Below, piece by piece: positions 18,550 through 26,830 of a DNA stretch of 64,000 bases. The notes under the pieces are model-generated. The model was not told where the DNA came from, did no database searches, and saw only the letters and a program-made list of their open reading frames with translations. How positions within the stretch are numbered: the first letter of the stretch is position 1; each line of letters starts with the position of its first letter. The stretch is from Myxococcus xanthus (GTDB taxonomy: Bacteria > Myxococcota > Myxococcia > Myxococcales > Myxococcaceae): contig NZ_JABFNS010000037.1 in assembly GCF_013116825.1 (NCBI RefSeq), positions 1-64,000 of the forward strand. The letters run 5' to 3'. The translations under genes and the position numbers were made by a program.

Positions 18550-20322
18550 ATGAAACGCAGTCTCAACGGGCTGTTGCCCCTGGCCCTGCTTGGCTTCTTC
18601 CTGGCGCAGGCCGCCCACGCGGACGTCGTGGACGACGTGTGGCGCGGCACGAACATCCGGCTCAACGCCGCGCGCATCCGCGTGAAAGGCAATGACTACG
18701 CCACCGGCTACTGGCTGCTGCCGAAGGCGGCGAACACGCTGAACCTCAACGTGCCGGCGCGGCAGTTCGGTCTCAACTCGGACCTGGTGCTGCACATGTA
18801 TGGTTCGCGCTCCGGCAACGTCATCACCTGGACCTTCGATGACACCTTGCCCAGCCGCTACAACCTGGGGGACTCCACCTACGTGACGCGTGTGCGGGGG
18901 ACGCTCAAGGCCTACGCCCGGCAGGTGCGTGGCGCGGATGACCCCTTCTGTGACAGCGCCGCCTGCCCCCACAACGTGGAGCTGACCCTCGCTCCTGGCT
19001 CCAGCGCGAAGGTGAGCGGCTACAAGACCTTCATCTTCGACATCGACTTCACGGAGGACGTCCAGGTGAAGCAGTTCGTCGCGTATGGCGGCGTCCCGCG
19101 TCCCCGGCTGTCGTCGATGGCGGTCGTCACCCCCAGCAGCCGTTGCCCGTCCTCGGGGCCCAGCGAGTTGTCCGGCGACGTGGTGCTCAGCAGCCCCGCG
19201 CCCACTGGGGGCATCCTGGTGGACCTGATGAGCGTGGATGCGAGCGTGGGCGTGCTGCCCGTGCGCGTCCCCGAGGGCCATCGCTCCGCGCGCTTCACGC
19301 TGCGCCTGCCGCCCTACTGGACGGGCCCCACCGTCGTCTACGGCGCGTCGGGCGGCGTCCGGAAGAGCGTGAAGGTGGGCGTGCGCCCGTGCCTGGTGCA
19401 TGTCTTCCCCTTCGTGCGCTGGTACTTCATCGATTCGCTCTACGCCCCCGCGCACCTGCTCAACGGTGGGGCGGTGATTGCCCGGCACAAGGAGGCGGAG
19501 TCGGACGTCCTGCTGACGGGAAAGGGCGAGACGTACTGGCTGAACGAGGTGCTCGGCGTGAAGCAGGCGCGCGTGGCGGGCGTCAACTCGACGGGAGACA
19601 TCTTCGGCACGGCATACACCTCCAAGGGCCCCAACGCGTTCCTGCTCCGTTCGGAGGACGTGAAGGCGGGCGCGGAGCAGTGGCTGGAAGGCTGGGAGGC
19701 CGTGACGGCCAACGCACACGGCACGCTGCTGGTGCGTGACCCGAACGACGGCAAGAGCATCTACCGCGTGGACGAGGTGGGGCCCGCGAAGCACCCCGGC
19801 CTGTCCGAGCTGCTCCCGAGCCGTGTCCTCTTCAACGCGCTGGGGGAGGTGGCGGTGACGCTGGAGACGGAGAAGGGGCTCCGCGCCGCGCGCGTCTACG
19901 GCAAGGACGTGCAGGTGTTGCTGGACAATGAATCCGAGGTCACCGCGCTGAACGACGTGGGGGTGTTCGTGGGCACCGCGCTCGATTCGGACAAGCGCCC
20001 CCGTCCTTTCATCTGGTCGCGGCAGGAGGAGGCCCGGTGGCTGCCGATGCCCAAGGGCGCCGTGTCCGCGAAGGCCGTGGCCATCAACGACGGAGGCTGG
20101 GTGCTGGGGACCGCCACCGCCGAGGACGGCAAGACGCAGGTGCCCTTCCTCGCCTCGCCCGATGGGAAGACGGCCACGCTGTTGGATGAGGTGCTGCCGG
20201 AGGAGCTGAAGAAGGCCGGCTACCGCGTCCTGAGGGCGCTCGCGCTCGCCGACGACTTCAGCGTGCTGGTGCAGGCCCTGGATGGACAGGGCCAGCGCGT
20301 CCACCTGGTGCTGAGCCCGTGA
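18550..20322 (+). CDS. Secreted beta-rich protein, probably propeller-like (HAF-type repeats)
   Basis: The 590-residue product has a signal peptide (LLPLALLGFFLAQAAHA/D). The first 280 residues look like two Ig-like beta domains, the second with GGILVDLMSVDASVGVLP and a terminal FTLRLPPYW. From about residue 300 on, repeats of roughly 50 residues read like HAF-type propeller blades: GVNSTGDIFGTAYTSKGPN, LNDVGVFVGTALDSDKRPRP and INDGGWVLGTATAEDGK, where an Asn/Gly turn is followed by GTA. Function unknown; a surface or secreted binding protein is likely. It starts 41 bp after the HEAT protein, so co-transcription is probable. Confidence 0.7.
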   Translation: MKRSLNGLLPLALLGFFLAQAAHADVVDDVWRGTNIRLNAARIRVKGNDYATGYWLLPKAANTLNLNVPARQFGLNSDLVLHMYGSRSGNVITWTFDDTLPSRYNLGDSTYVTRVRGTLKAYARQVRGADDPFCDSAACPHNVELTLAPGSSAKVSGYKTFIFDIDFTEDVQVKQFVAYGGVPRPRLSSMAVVTPSSRCPSSGPSELSGDVVLSSPAPTGGILVDLMSVDASVGVLPVRVPEGHRSARFTLRLPPYWTGPTVVYGASGGVRKSVKVGVRPCLVHVFPFVRWYFIDSLYAPAHLLNGGAVIARHKEAESDVLLTGKGETYWLNEVLGVKQARVAGVNSTGDIFGTAYTSKGPNAFLLRSEDVKAGAEQWLEGWEAVTANAHGTLLVRDPNDGKSIYRVDEVGPAKHPGLSELLPSRVLFNALGEVAVTLETEKGLRAARVYGKDVQVLLDNESEVTALNDVGVFVGTALDSDKRPRPFIWSRQEEARWLPMPKGAVSAKAVAINDGGWVLGTATAEDGKTQVPFLASPDGKTATLLDEVLPEELKKAGYRVLRALALADDFSVLVQALDGQGQRVHLVLSP

Positions 20323-20375
20323 GCCGCATTCCGGTCAGCGCGACTTCCACTCATCCACAAACAAGGACCTTCCTC

Positions 20376-21107
20376 GTGAAATCGAACCTTCCCCTTCTTC
20401 GGGGGCTGATGATGGTGTTCATGGCCCTCCTGGCGGGCTGCGGTGGTTGCCAGAGCAGCTCATCGTCGTGTTCCCCCAGCCAGTATGGAACCAACGGCTG
20501 TGCCTGCAGGACGGACTCCGCCAGCTGCAACGCGGGGCTCGTCTGCCGCAGCGGCACGTGTGAGCCGTGTGGCAACGAAGGCGGCGCTTGCTGCGTCAAC
20601 GCGGGCACCACGTCCTGCAGTGGCACGTTGACGTGTGTCATGGAGGCCGCGGGCGAGCGCTGCCGCAACTGCGGCGAAGTGGGCGAGGCGTGCTGTGTTT
20701 CGTCGGGGAACAGCCAGTTCTGCCGCGCGAACGCCGTGTGTGTCAGCGGGAGTTGCCAGTCCGTGGCGGCGCACACCTGCGACCCGAATGGCTCGGTGTA
20801 CACGGTGGGTATCCAGGACATGAACCTGTGCGCCCGGCGCGTGGTGGAGGTCCGCGCGAGCTCGCCAGCGAACGCGCTCCAGTGCGCCGGTGCCAGCGGG
20901 ATGTTGGCCGCGGATGAGAGCGTCTATGAAATCCCCGACACGCCCATCACCGACTACGAGCTGTGCCTGGAGTCGCAGAGCCAGGGCCGGCGCACCACGA
21001 GCGTGCAGGCATTCGAGGACTACAACGCGCTTCGCTGCGCGCGCTGGACGCGGTGTGGCGCCAGCGACCCGTGCACCAGCGTGACGCACGGCGCCTGCAC
21101 GCCCTGA
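20376..21107 (+). CDS. Cysteine-rich lipoprotein
   Basis: I choose the GTG at 20376 (243 residues) because AAGGA at 20363-20367 is well spaced and it gives a clean lipoprotein signal, LLRGLMMVFMALLAGC. A GTG at 20319 would overlap the preceding gene. The lipid-bearing Cys is followed by a Ser-rich linker. Next come about 100 residues with three Cys-rich modules (CACRTDSASCNAG, CGNEGGACCVNAG, CGEVGEACCVSSG), which are probably disulfide-knotted EGF/Dickkopf-like units. A further C-terminal part with six cysteines follows. No enzyme motif is visible. Last gene of the secreted-protein run; a bidirectional hairpin follows at 21127. Confidence 0.75.
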   Translation: MKSNLPLLRGLMMVFMALLAGCGGCQSSSSSCSPSQYGTNGCACRTDSASCNAGLVCRSGTCEPCGNEGGACCVNAGTTSCSGTLTCVMEAAGERCRNCGEVGEACCVSSGNSQFCRANAVCVSGSCQSVAAHTCDPNGSVYTVGIQDMNLCARRVVEVRASSPANALQCAGASGMLAADESVYEIPDTPITDYELCLESQSQGRRTTSVQAFEDYNALRCARWTRCGASDPCTSVTHGACTP

Positions 21108-21126
21108 GGCGAGCGGGGACGGATGC

Positions 21127-21160
21127 GGGGCGGAGCGCGCGGAGGGGGACGCTCCGCCCC
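21127..21160. terminator. Bidirectional hairpin between convergent genes
   Basis: GGGGCGGAGCG (21127-21137) pairs perfectly with CGCTCCGCCCC (21150-21160). It sits between the + strand lipoprotein stop (21107) and the - strand glycosyltransferase stop (21164), so it can serve both. Confidence 0.7.
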
Positions 21161-21163
21161 GTG

Positions 21164-22456
21164 TCATGTCGGGAGGAGCCGCAGCACGGCCTGGGCCGCG
21201 CGCTCGGTGCCGTCCACGCCCTCCAGCGTCGCGGCGAGGGCGCGGGCCTTGGTGGCCATTTCTGGCTGGGACACCTGGGTGAACGCGCGGGCGATGGCGT
21301 CGGCGCTCAGCGCGGAGGGCGGCACGGCGCGGCCCACGCCCAGCCGCTCCACGCGCCGCGCGTTCGCGAGCTGGTCGCCGCCGAAGGGAACGACGACCAT
21401 GGGCCGCCCGGCCGCGAGCGATTCCTGCACGGTGTTGTTCCCTCCGTGCGTCACCACCAGGTCCACCTTCTGGAGCAGGGGCACCTGGGGAACGCGGTGG
21501 AACACCCGCGTGCGTGGGCCCGCGCGGGCCTGGAGCCGCTCGAAGCTGGCGCCCGCGCTGACCACCACGTCCACGTCGTGCCGCGCCAGCCCGTCCAGGA
21601 TGGCGTGGAAGACATGCGGCTGGCCGTTGAACACCGTGCCCAGTGACACGTAGACGTGCGTGCGGCCGGGCCGGATGGCGGCGAGCGCGGGGTCGTCCAG
21701 GTTCGCGGGCGCGGGCCGGGGCAGGCACGGGCCGGTCATCTCCACCGGGCCGGGCAGCGGCTCGAGGCCGGGCTCCAGCGCTGGGGTCGTCGCCATCAGG
21801 TTGAGGTCGTCGGAGATGGGCGCCGCGAGCAGCCCGTTCGTCTTCAAGGGGACGCGCAGGCGCTTCGCGGCACGGGCGACACGCGCATCGAACCCGCGCA
21901 GCAGCGCGAGCCCCCGCTGCTCGGCCTGGGCCCATGCGGCATCGCGGGGGGCGTCGTCCTCGAGCCCACTCCCGAAGGGCGCCGCGCCTTTCACGGGGAA
22001 GGGAAGGGCGGAGTGATACAGCGCCACATAGGGGCGCCGGGTCCTCCGGGCCGCGAGCAGGGCCGCGGGCATGAGGTAGTCCGCCAGCACGACGTCCGCC
22101 CCAGAGGCTTCGATTTCCTCGGCGATGCGCCGTGCATGCCCCTCCATGCCGGTGGTGAACAGCCGGAGCGCCCACCCCAGCTCGTCGAGTCCCCGGGCCC
22201 GGGTGATGCGTGCGCCGTACCAGAGCGCGGCCGGAGAGGGGCGCAGGGGCACCAGCCTGAGTCCGTCCTGGCGCAGGGCTTCCGGAAGCTGGGCGGCGAA
22301 GCGCAGCGGCTCTGGCATCAGGCCGGGAAGGCGCGCCGGCGCCACGACTGTTGCGATGGCCAGGTCGTGGCCGAGCTCACGCAGGCGCCCGCCAATGGCG
22401 CGCAGCGCGTTGGTGTGACCCGCCGTGGGGTGGGCCGCCATGAGAATCCTCGCCAT
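21164..22456 (-). CDS. UGT/MGT-type glycosyltransferase
   Basis: The 430-residue protein starts at the ATG at 22456 (MARILMAAHPTAGHTNALRA), the usual GT1 N-terminus; the longer frame to 22771 adds no family sequence. The donor-binding signature lies near residues 335-360: THGGNNTVQESLAAGRP, then PFGGDQLANARRVERLGVG. The H-G-G, the N-T and the final D-Q are the nucleotide-sugar contacts of GT-B fold UGT enzymes. Related MGT enzymes glycosylate macrolides, flavonoids, carotenoids or lipids; the acceptor here cannot be predicted because no biosynthetic cluster surrounds it. Divergent from the MscS gene (22601). Confidence 0.9.
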   Translation of the reverse strand: MARILMAAHPTAGHTNALRAIGGRLRELGHDLAIATVVAPARLPGLMPEPLRFAAQLPEALRQDGLRLVPLRPSPAALWYGARITRARGLDELGWALRLFTTGMEGHARRIAEEIEASGADVVLADYLMPAALLAARRTRRPYVALYHSALPFPVKGAAPFGSGLEDDAPRDAAWAQAEQRGLALLRGFDARVARAAKRLRVPLKTNGLLAAPISDDLNLMATTPALEPGLEPLPGPVEMTGPCLPRPAPANLDDPALAAIRPGRTHVYVSLGTVFNGQPHVFHAILDGLARHDVDVVVSAGASFERLQARAGPRTRVFHRVPQVPLLQKVDLVVTHGGNNTVQESLAAGRPMVVVPFGGDQLANARRVERLGVGRAVPPSALSADAIARAFTQVSQPEMATKARALAATLEGVDGTERAAQAVLRLLPT

Positions 22457-22600
22457 GGCGCCCAGCGTAGCAGTGCGTGTCCGCCCGCCTGTCCGGCAGG
22501 CACTCCGGCGTGACGCGCCGTGACATGGGGCCTGGACAGGCCGTGTCGTTCGTGATTGTTGGTGTTCAAACCATTCCCTCCAGTCTTCGAAGGAAACGAC

Positions 22601-24250
22601 ATGCGCCGTAGCCTCGCCCTGCTCCTGATGTTGCTGCTGCCCCTGCCAGGGTTCGCGCTGAATGGAGGGCTGGGCGAGCCTCCAGTGGATGTGGACCGCC
22701 GCACGCCCATGGCGACAGCGGCGGGCTTCCTGGACGCGGCCCATGCGCGGGACGCGGCGCGCGCGCCCCACTACCTGTCACTGTCCCACCTGCCTCCGGA
22801 GCAGCAGGCGGAAGAGGGGCTGCGGCTGGCGCGGCGGCTGGTGTTCGTGATGGACCGGATGCTGTGGCTGGACTACTCGAACATCAGCCAGAAGCCGGAA
22901 GGTGACCCGGCCGACCCCGTCTACGACTCGCTGGGGCAGATTCCGCTGCCGCGCGGCGCGGTGGACATCCGCCTGCAGCGTATGGCGCGCCCGGAGGGGG
23001 CCGTCTGGGTCTTCAGCGAGGACACGGTGCGCGCCATCGACACGCTCTTCGCCGTGTACGGCTCGCCCGTGCTGGAGAAGCTGCCGCCGCTGCTCTTCGT
23101 GCGGCCGGTGTGGGTGCTGGAGCTGTGGCAGTGGCTGGGCCTGGGTGTGCTGCTGGTGGCGGCGTGGCTGGCGGGCCGGTTGGTCGAGGCGGTGGCGCTG
23201 CGGGTGGGCTCGCGGGCGACGGGCATCACGCAGTCGGGGTGGGATGACCAGCTGGTGGCGGCGGGGAAGGGGCCCTTGCGGCACCCGGTGGCGGCGCTGG
23301 TGGTGGCCTCCGGCACGCGGATGCTGCTGTTGCCTCCACCCGCGCAACACCTGGTGGACCTGGTGGCGCGCTCGCTCGTCATCGCGTCGCTGGCGTGGTT
23401 CCTCATGCGCTTCGTGAAGCTGGCGGCGGGCTTCCTGGAGCACCGCGTGGGCACGGAGAGCCAGGACGTGGCGCGCGTGCGCGGGCTGCGCACGCAGTTG
23501 GCCGTCATGCGCCGGGTCATTGAGTTCACCGTGGTGCTGGTGGCGGGCTCGCTGCTGCTGCTCCAGTTCGAGGCGGTGCGCAACGTGGGTGTGTCGCTGC
23601 TGGCCTCGGCGGGCATCGCCGGCCTGGTGCTGGGCCTCGCCGCGCAGAAGTCCATCTCCACCCTGCTGGCGGGCATCCAGCTCTCCATCACCCAGCCGGT
23701 GCGCATTGGCGACACCGTCATCGTGGAGGGCGAGTGGGGCTGGGTGGAGGAAATCACCCTCACGTACATCGTCGTGAAGGTGTGGGACTTGCGCCGGCTG
23801 GTGGTGCCGATGAGCCACTTCCTCGACAAGCCCTTCCAGAACTGGAGCAAGGTGTCGCCGGACATCATGGGCACCGCGGAGGTGTTCGTGGACTTCCGCA
23901 CGGACGTGCCCGCGGTCCGCGCCGAGCTGCGGCGCATCTGCGAGACGGACGGCGTGGGCCTGTGGGACGGCAAGGTGGCTGGCCTTCAGGTGACGGAGTG
24001 CACCGAGCGCACCATCAAGCTGCGCGCGCTGGTGAGCGCGCCGGATTCGGGCAAGGCGTGGGACTTGCGCTGCATGGTTCGTGAGAAGCTCATCGCGTTC
24101 CTCCAGAAGCAGCCGCATGGCCTGCCGGTGCTGCGCGCCGAGGCGACCCACGCGAACGTCCAGGACGGCGCCGCCGTCACGCTCGGCGTGGTGCCGCTGT
24201 CCGGGCCCGCTGGCGCCAACGTCGTGGTAGCGGCCAAGCGCCAGGACTGA
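22601..24250 (+). CDS. MscS-family mechanosensitive channel
   Basis: The ATG at 22601 (AAGGA at 22590-22594) gives 549 residues. A signal-like segment (SLALLLMLLLPLPGFA) precedes a periplasmic domain of about 150 residues, then several membrane helices from around residue 165. The pore-lining helix and beta domain are recognisable: AGIAGLVLGLAAQKSISTLL, QPVRIGDTVIVEGEWGWVEE and LRRLVVPMSHFLDKPFQNWS. These channels open under membrane tension to release solutes in hypo-osmotic shock. The osmolyte importer about 2 kb downstream gives a shared osmotic theme. A second, differently built MscS protein is encoded at 35630-37312. Confidence 0.92.
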   Translation: MRRSLALLLMLLLPLPGFALNGGLGEPPVDVDRRTPMATAAGFLDAAHARDAARAPHYLSLSHLPPEQQAEEGLRLARRLVFVMDRMLWLDYSNISQKPEGDPADPVYDSLGQIPLPRGAVDIRLQRMARPEGAVWVFSEDTVRAIDTLFAVYGSPVLEKLPPLLFVRPVWVLELWQWLGLGVLLVAAWLAGRLVEAVALRVGSRATGITQSGWDDQLVAAGKGPLRHPVAALVVASGTRMLLLPPPAQHLVDLVARSLVIASLAWFLMRFVKLAAGFLEHRVGTESQDVARVRGLRTQLAVMRRVIEFTVVLVAGSLLLLQFEAVRNVGVSLLASAGIAGLVLGLAAQKSISTLLAGIQLSITQPVRIGDTVIVEGEWGWVEEITLTYIVVKVWDLRRLVVPMSHFLDKPFQNWSKVSPDIMGTAEVFVDFRTDVPAVRAELRRICETDGVGLWDGKVAGLQVTECTERTIKLRALVSAPDSGKAWDLRCMVREKLIAFLQKQPHGLPVLRAEATHANVQDGAAVTLGVVPLSGPAGANVVVAAKRQD

Positions 24251-24357
24251 GTCTCGTGTTCACGGGGCCCCATGGGGAGGCCCCGCCGGGCAGGCCGTGT
24301 TTGCCGTGGGCGCCACGCGGCCCCCACCTTCGGACATCGCTTCGTCGGGAGGTGGAC

Positions 24358-25029
24358 ATGACTGGAAGGCTTGGCAGAGCAGGCGGCGTGGCGGTCCTCG
24401 CGGCCCTGTGGGGCATGGGCCCCCTGGTGGGGCTCACCGCCCGGGCGGAGGCGCCCCAGGCGGGGCAGACGCGGGAAGTCTTGTCCGCGCGGGACCTGCT
24501 CCTGGGACAGCTCGCCCTCTTCGACGCGAAGACCATCGCGGCGGGCAACCTGGCGTTGGAGAAGTCGGCCAACCCGCAGGTGCGGCAGTTCGCGTTGCGG
24601 CTGGTGGAGGAGCACCGCCGGCACCTGCAGGACTTGAAGGCGTGGGGCGGCTCGCCGTCCATGGACAGGGTGGTGGCGGACCTCACGCAGCCCCGGACCA
24701 CGGCGGGGATTGGCGGCTCGGGGAGCAAGGACGGCGGCCTCATTCCGGGGCCGAGTCTGTCCATGCAGCGCGCGGACGCCCGCCTGGAGCAGGCCGTGGC
24801 GTATGCCCAGCAGCACCTGGACGTGCTCAGCAAGGCGCAGGGCCGCGACTTCGATGAGGCCTTCCTGAAGCGCGTCATCGAGGACCAGGAGGACGGCCTG
24901 CGGCTCGTGGAGCAGGCGCATCCGACGTACAAGAACGATGGGGCCTTCACCCTCATGCTCGACAGGACGGGCAACCTCGCGGACCGTCAACTGCAGCGGG
25001 CTCAAGGGCTGAAAGAGTCATTCGAGTGA
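24358..25029 (+). CDS. DUF4142 secreted protein (ferritin-like helical bundle)
   Basis: GGGAGG at 24347-24352 fixes the ATG at 24358, giving 223 residues; an earlier in-frame start at 24256 adds a non-signal extension. An N-terminal hydrophobic segment (VAVLAALWGMGPLVGL) directs export. The body is helical with the DUF4142 pattern: LLGQLALFDAKTIAAGNLAL, then VRQFALRLVEEHRRHLQDL with the conserved E-H, and a second pair ending DGLRLVEQAHP. DUF4142 proteins are predicted ferritin-like four-helix bundles found in the envelope; their role is not established. Confidence 0.8.
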   Translation: MTGRLGRAGGVAVLAALWGMGPLVGLTARAEAPQAGQTREVLSARDLLLGQLALFDAKTIAAGNLALEKSANPQVRQFALRLVEEHRRHLQDLKAWGGSPSMDRVVADLTQPRTTAGIGGSGSKDGGLIPGPSLSMQRADARLEQAVAYAQQHLDVLSKAQGRDFDEAFLKRVIEDQEDGLRLVEQAHPTYKNDGAFTLMLDRTGNLADRQLQRAQGLKESFE

Positions 25030-25096
25030 ACGCGCCATCCATTCGCCCGGCCTGCCGGGTTGACGTGACGAAGAGGGGGCGCCTAACTCCGGCGGC

Positions 25097-26050
25097 ATGA
25101 GGACCGCCGCGAGGCTGCTGTGGGTGTACCTGGCCGGGGCCCTGTGCTCGTGCGCCGCGCCCGCGCCTCGTGTGTCGCCCGTTGCCCCCGAGGGCGCCAC
25201 GCCCGTGGGGCCCTTCCTTCCCGAAGCCCGCGCCTTGTTCGAGGGGTGCACGCCGGTGCCGGACCGGGCCGACTCGCGGCTGTACCGCTGCGATGGCGTG
25301 ACGGTGTGGCTGACCGAGCGGGAGGGCCTGACGCCCGAGCAGGCACTGACGGAGGCCCAGGCGCGAATCACCGAACGGTTGGGGCCCGGTGCCACGGTGG
25401 TGGAGGAGGCGCTGCCGCTGGCGGGAAGTCCGTGGCCCGCGGTCCGTGTCGAAGCGTGCGAGCCGGAGGACTGTCGCGCCGCCGGGTATGCATCCGCCGT
25501 CACCGGGACGCTGGGGCGGGTGCGGCAGGTCGGGTGCGTGGTCCAGGCTCCAGTGCGGCCCCTGCTGGCGCGCTGCCTGGAGTTGATGGAGTCCCTCGCT
25601 TCGAATGGCAGCCCCGAGGGCGAGACGCTGGGACGCGAGGCGCTGCTCGTTCCGCCGCGCCTGCCATGGCGGGCCCTGGCAGTGCCGGATGGATGTCTGC
25701 TCGCCGCGTCCACGGCGCGCGCGGGACGCATTCGCTGCGAGGGGGCATCGCTGTCGTGGAGCCTCTACGAACCGGCCCAATCCCAGGTGACGGAGCGCTG
25801 GCGCTCGCAGAGCGTGGCGGAGTTGGTGGACGCGCTGCCGGGAGCGGGGCCCGTCGAGGAGGTGCCCTGCCGGCTGGAGAACCTGGACACGCGATGCGCG
25901 CGCTTCACGGTGCCTTCATCCGAGGGGCCGCTGCTCGTGTGGGCCGCGGCCGTGACGTGGGAGGACCGGGCGCTCTTCGCCGCGTGCAGCCACCGGGCCT
26001 CCGAGCCGCCGTATCCCGCCGTCTGCAACGGCGCGTTCACCCTGCCTTGA
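25097..26050 (+). CDS. Hypothetical lipoprotein
   Basis: The 317-residue product begins with a lipoprotein signal (LLWVYLAGALCSCAAPAP; either Cys could be lipidated, Cys19 fits the lipobox better). Two similar halves are visible, each with a conserved Cys and an R-C or R-Y-R-C motif: ALFEGCTPVPDRADSRLYRC, later VPDGCLLAASTARAGRIRC. This suggests an internal duplication, with each half closed by disulfides. I do not recognise a family. The ABC ATPase gene begins 21 bp later on the same strand, so it may be co-transcribed with the osmolyte importer, though a functional link is unproven. Confidence 0.65.
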   Translation: MRTAARLLWVYLAGALCSCAAPAPRVSPVAPEGATPVGPFLPEARALFEGCTPVPDRADSRLYRCDGVTVWLTEREGLTPEQALTEAQARITERLGPGATVVEEALPLAGSPWPAVRVEACEPEDCRAAGYASAVTGTLGRVRQVGCVVQAPVRPLLARCLELMESLASNGSPEGETLGREALLVPPRLPWRALAVPDGCLLAASTARAGRIRCEGASLSWSLYEPAQSQVTERWRSQSVAELVDALPGAGPVEEVPCRLENLDTRCARFTVPSSEGPLLVWAAAVTWEDRALFAACSHRASEPPYPAVCNGAFTLP

Positions 26051-26071
26051 TGCCGCGAAGGACGACATCTC

Positions 26072-26830
26072 GTGTACGAGCTCCAGGACGTCTCCAAATG
26101 CTACGGGGCCAAGCAGGCCTTGCATCCGCTCAGCTTGAGCCTGCCGACAGGGCGCACCACGGTGCTGCTAGGGCCGAGCGGCTGTGGCAAGTCCACGCTG
26201 CTGCGCCTGCTCAACGGGTTGCTGCCGTGTGATACCGGGCGCGTCCTCTTCGATGGCAAGCCGCTGCCCACGGGAGGTGATGCGCTGCTCGCGGTGCGCC
26301 ATCGCGTGGGGTACGCGCTCCAGGGGGGCGGCCTCTTTCCGCATCTCACGGGCGAGGAGAACGTCACCCTCATGGCGAGCCACCTGCGCTGGTCCACGGC
26401 GAAGACGCGCGAGCGGCTGGAGGCCTTGGTGGAGTTGACGCGCTTTCCCACGGACGCGCTGGCGCGCTATCCCTCGCAGCTCTCCGGTGGCCAGCGCCAG
26501 CGGGTGGCGCTGATGCGCGCGTTGATGTTGGACCCGGACGTGTTGCTGCTGGACGAGCCCCTGGGCGCGTTGGATCCGTTGGTCCGTCACGAGCTGCAAG
26601 GTGACCTGCGCGCCATCTTCGCCCGGCTGCGCAAGACGGTGGTGCTGGTGACGCATGACCTGGCGGAGGCGGGCTTCCTGGGAGACCGCATCCTGCTCAT
26701 GCGAGAGGGCCGCGTGGTGCAGCAGGGGCGGCTCGCGGATTTGGAGGCGCGGCCGGCGGATGACTTCGTCACCCGGTTCATCCAGGCGCAGCGGCCTCTG
26801 CCTGGCGGTGGGCTGGGAGGCGCGGCGTGA
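26072..26830 (+). CDS. Osmoprotectant ABC transporter ATP-binding protein (OpuCA/ProV-like)
   Basis: This 252-residue ATPase starts at GTG 26072, nine bases after GAAGGA. Walker A is GPSGCGKST (residues 34-42), the signature is LSGGQRQRVALMRALM, Walker B is DVLLLDEPLGALD and the switch His is in VLVTHDLAEAG. Closest in type to the glycine betaine/carnitine/choline ATPases, but it ends about where the core does and lacks the C-terminal CBS pair of OpuCA. It overlaps the permease fusion by four bases (GTGA), so the two proteins form one importer. Confidence 0.88.
   Translation: MYELQDVSKCYGAKQALHPLSLSLPTGRTTVLLGPSGCGKSTLLRLLNGLLPCDTGRVLFDGKPLPTGGDALLAVRHRVGYALQGGGLFPHLTGEENVTLMASHLRWSTAKTRERLEALVELTRFPTDALARYPSQLSGGQRQRVALMRALMLDPDVLLLDEPLGALDPLVRHELQGDLRAIFARLRKTVVLVTHDLAEAGFLGDRILLMREGRVVQQGRLADLEARPADDFVTRFIQAQRPLPGGGLGGAA

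Noticed and set aside
14322-18692. Long - strand open frame opposite the secreted-protein genes
   Set aside because: Arg/His/Gln-rich shadow composition and no motif; it spans three recognisable + strand genes.
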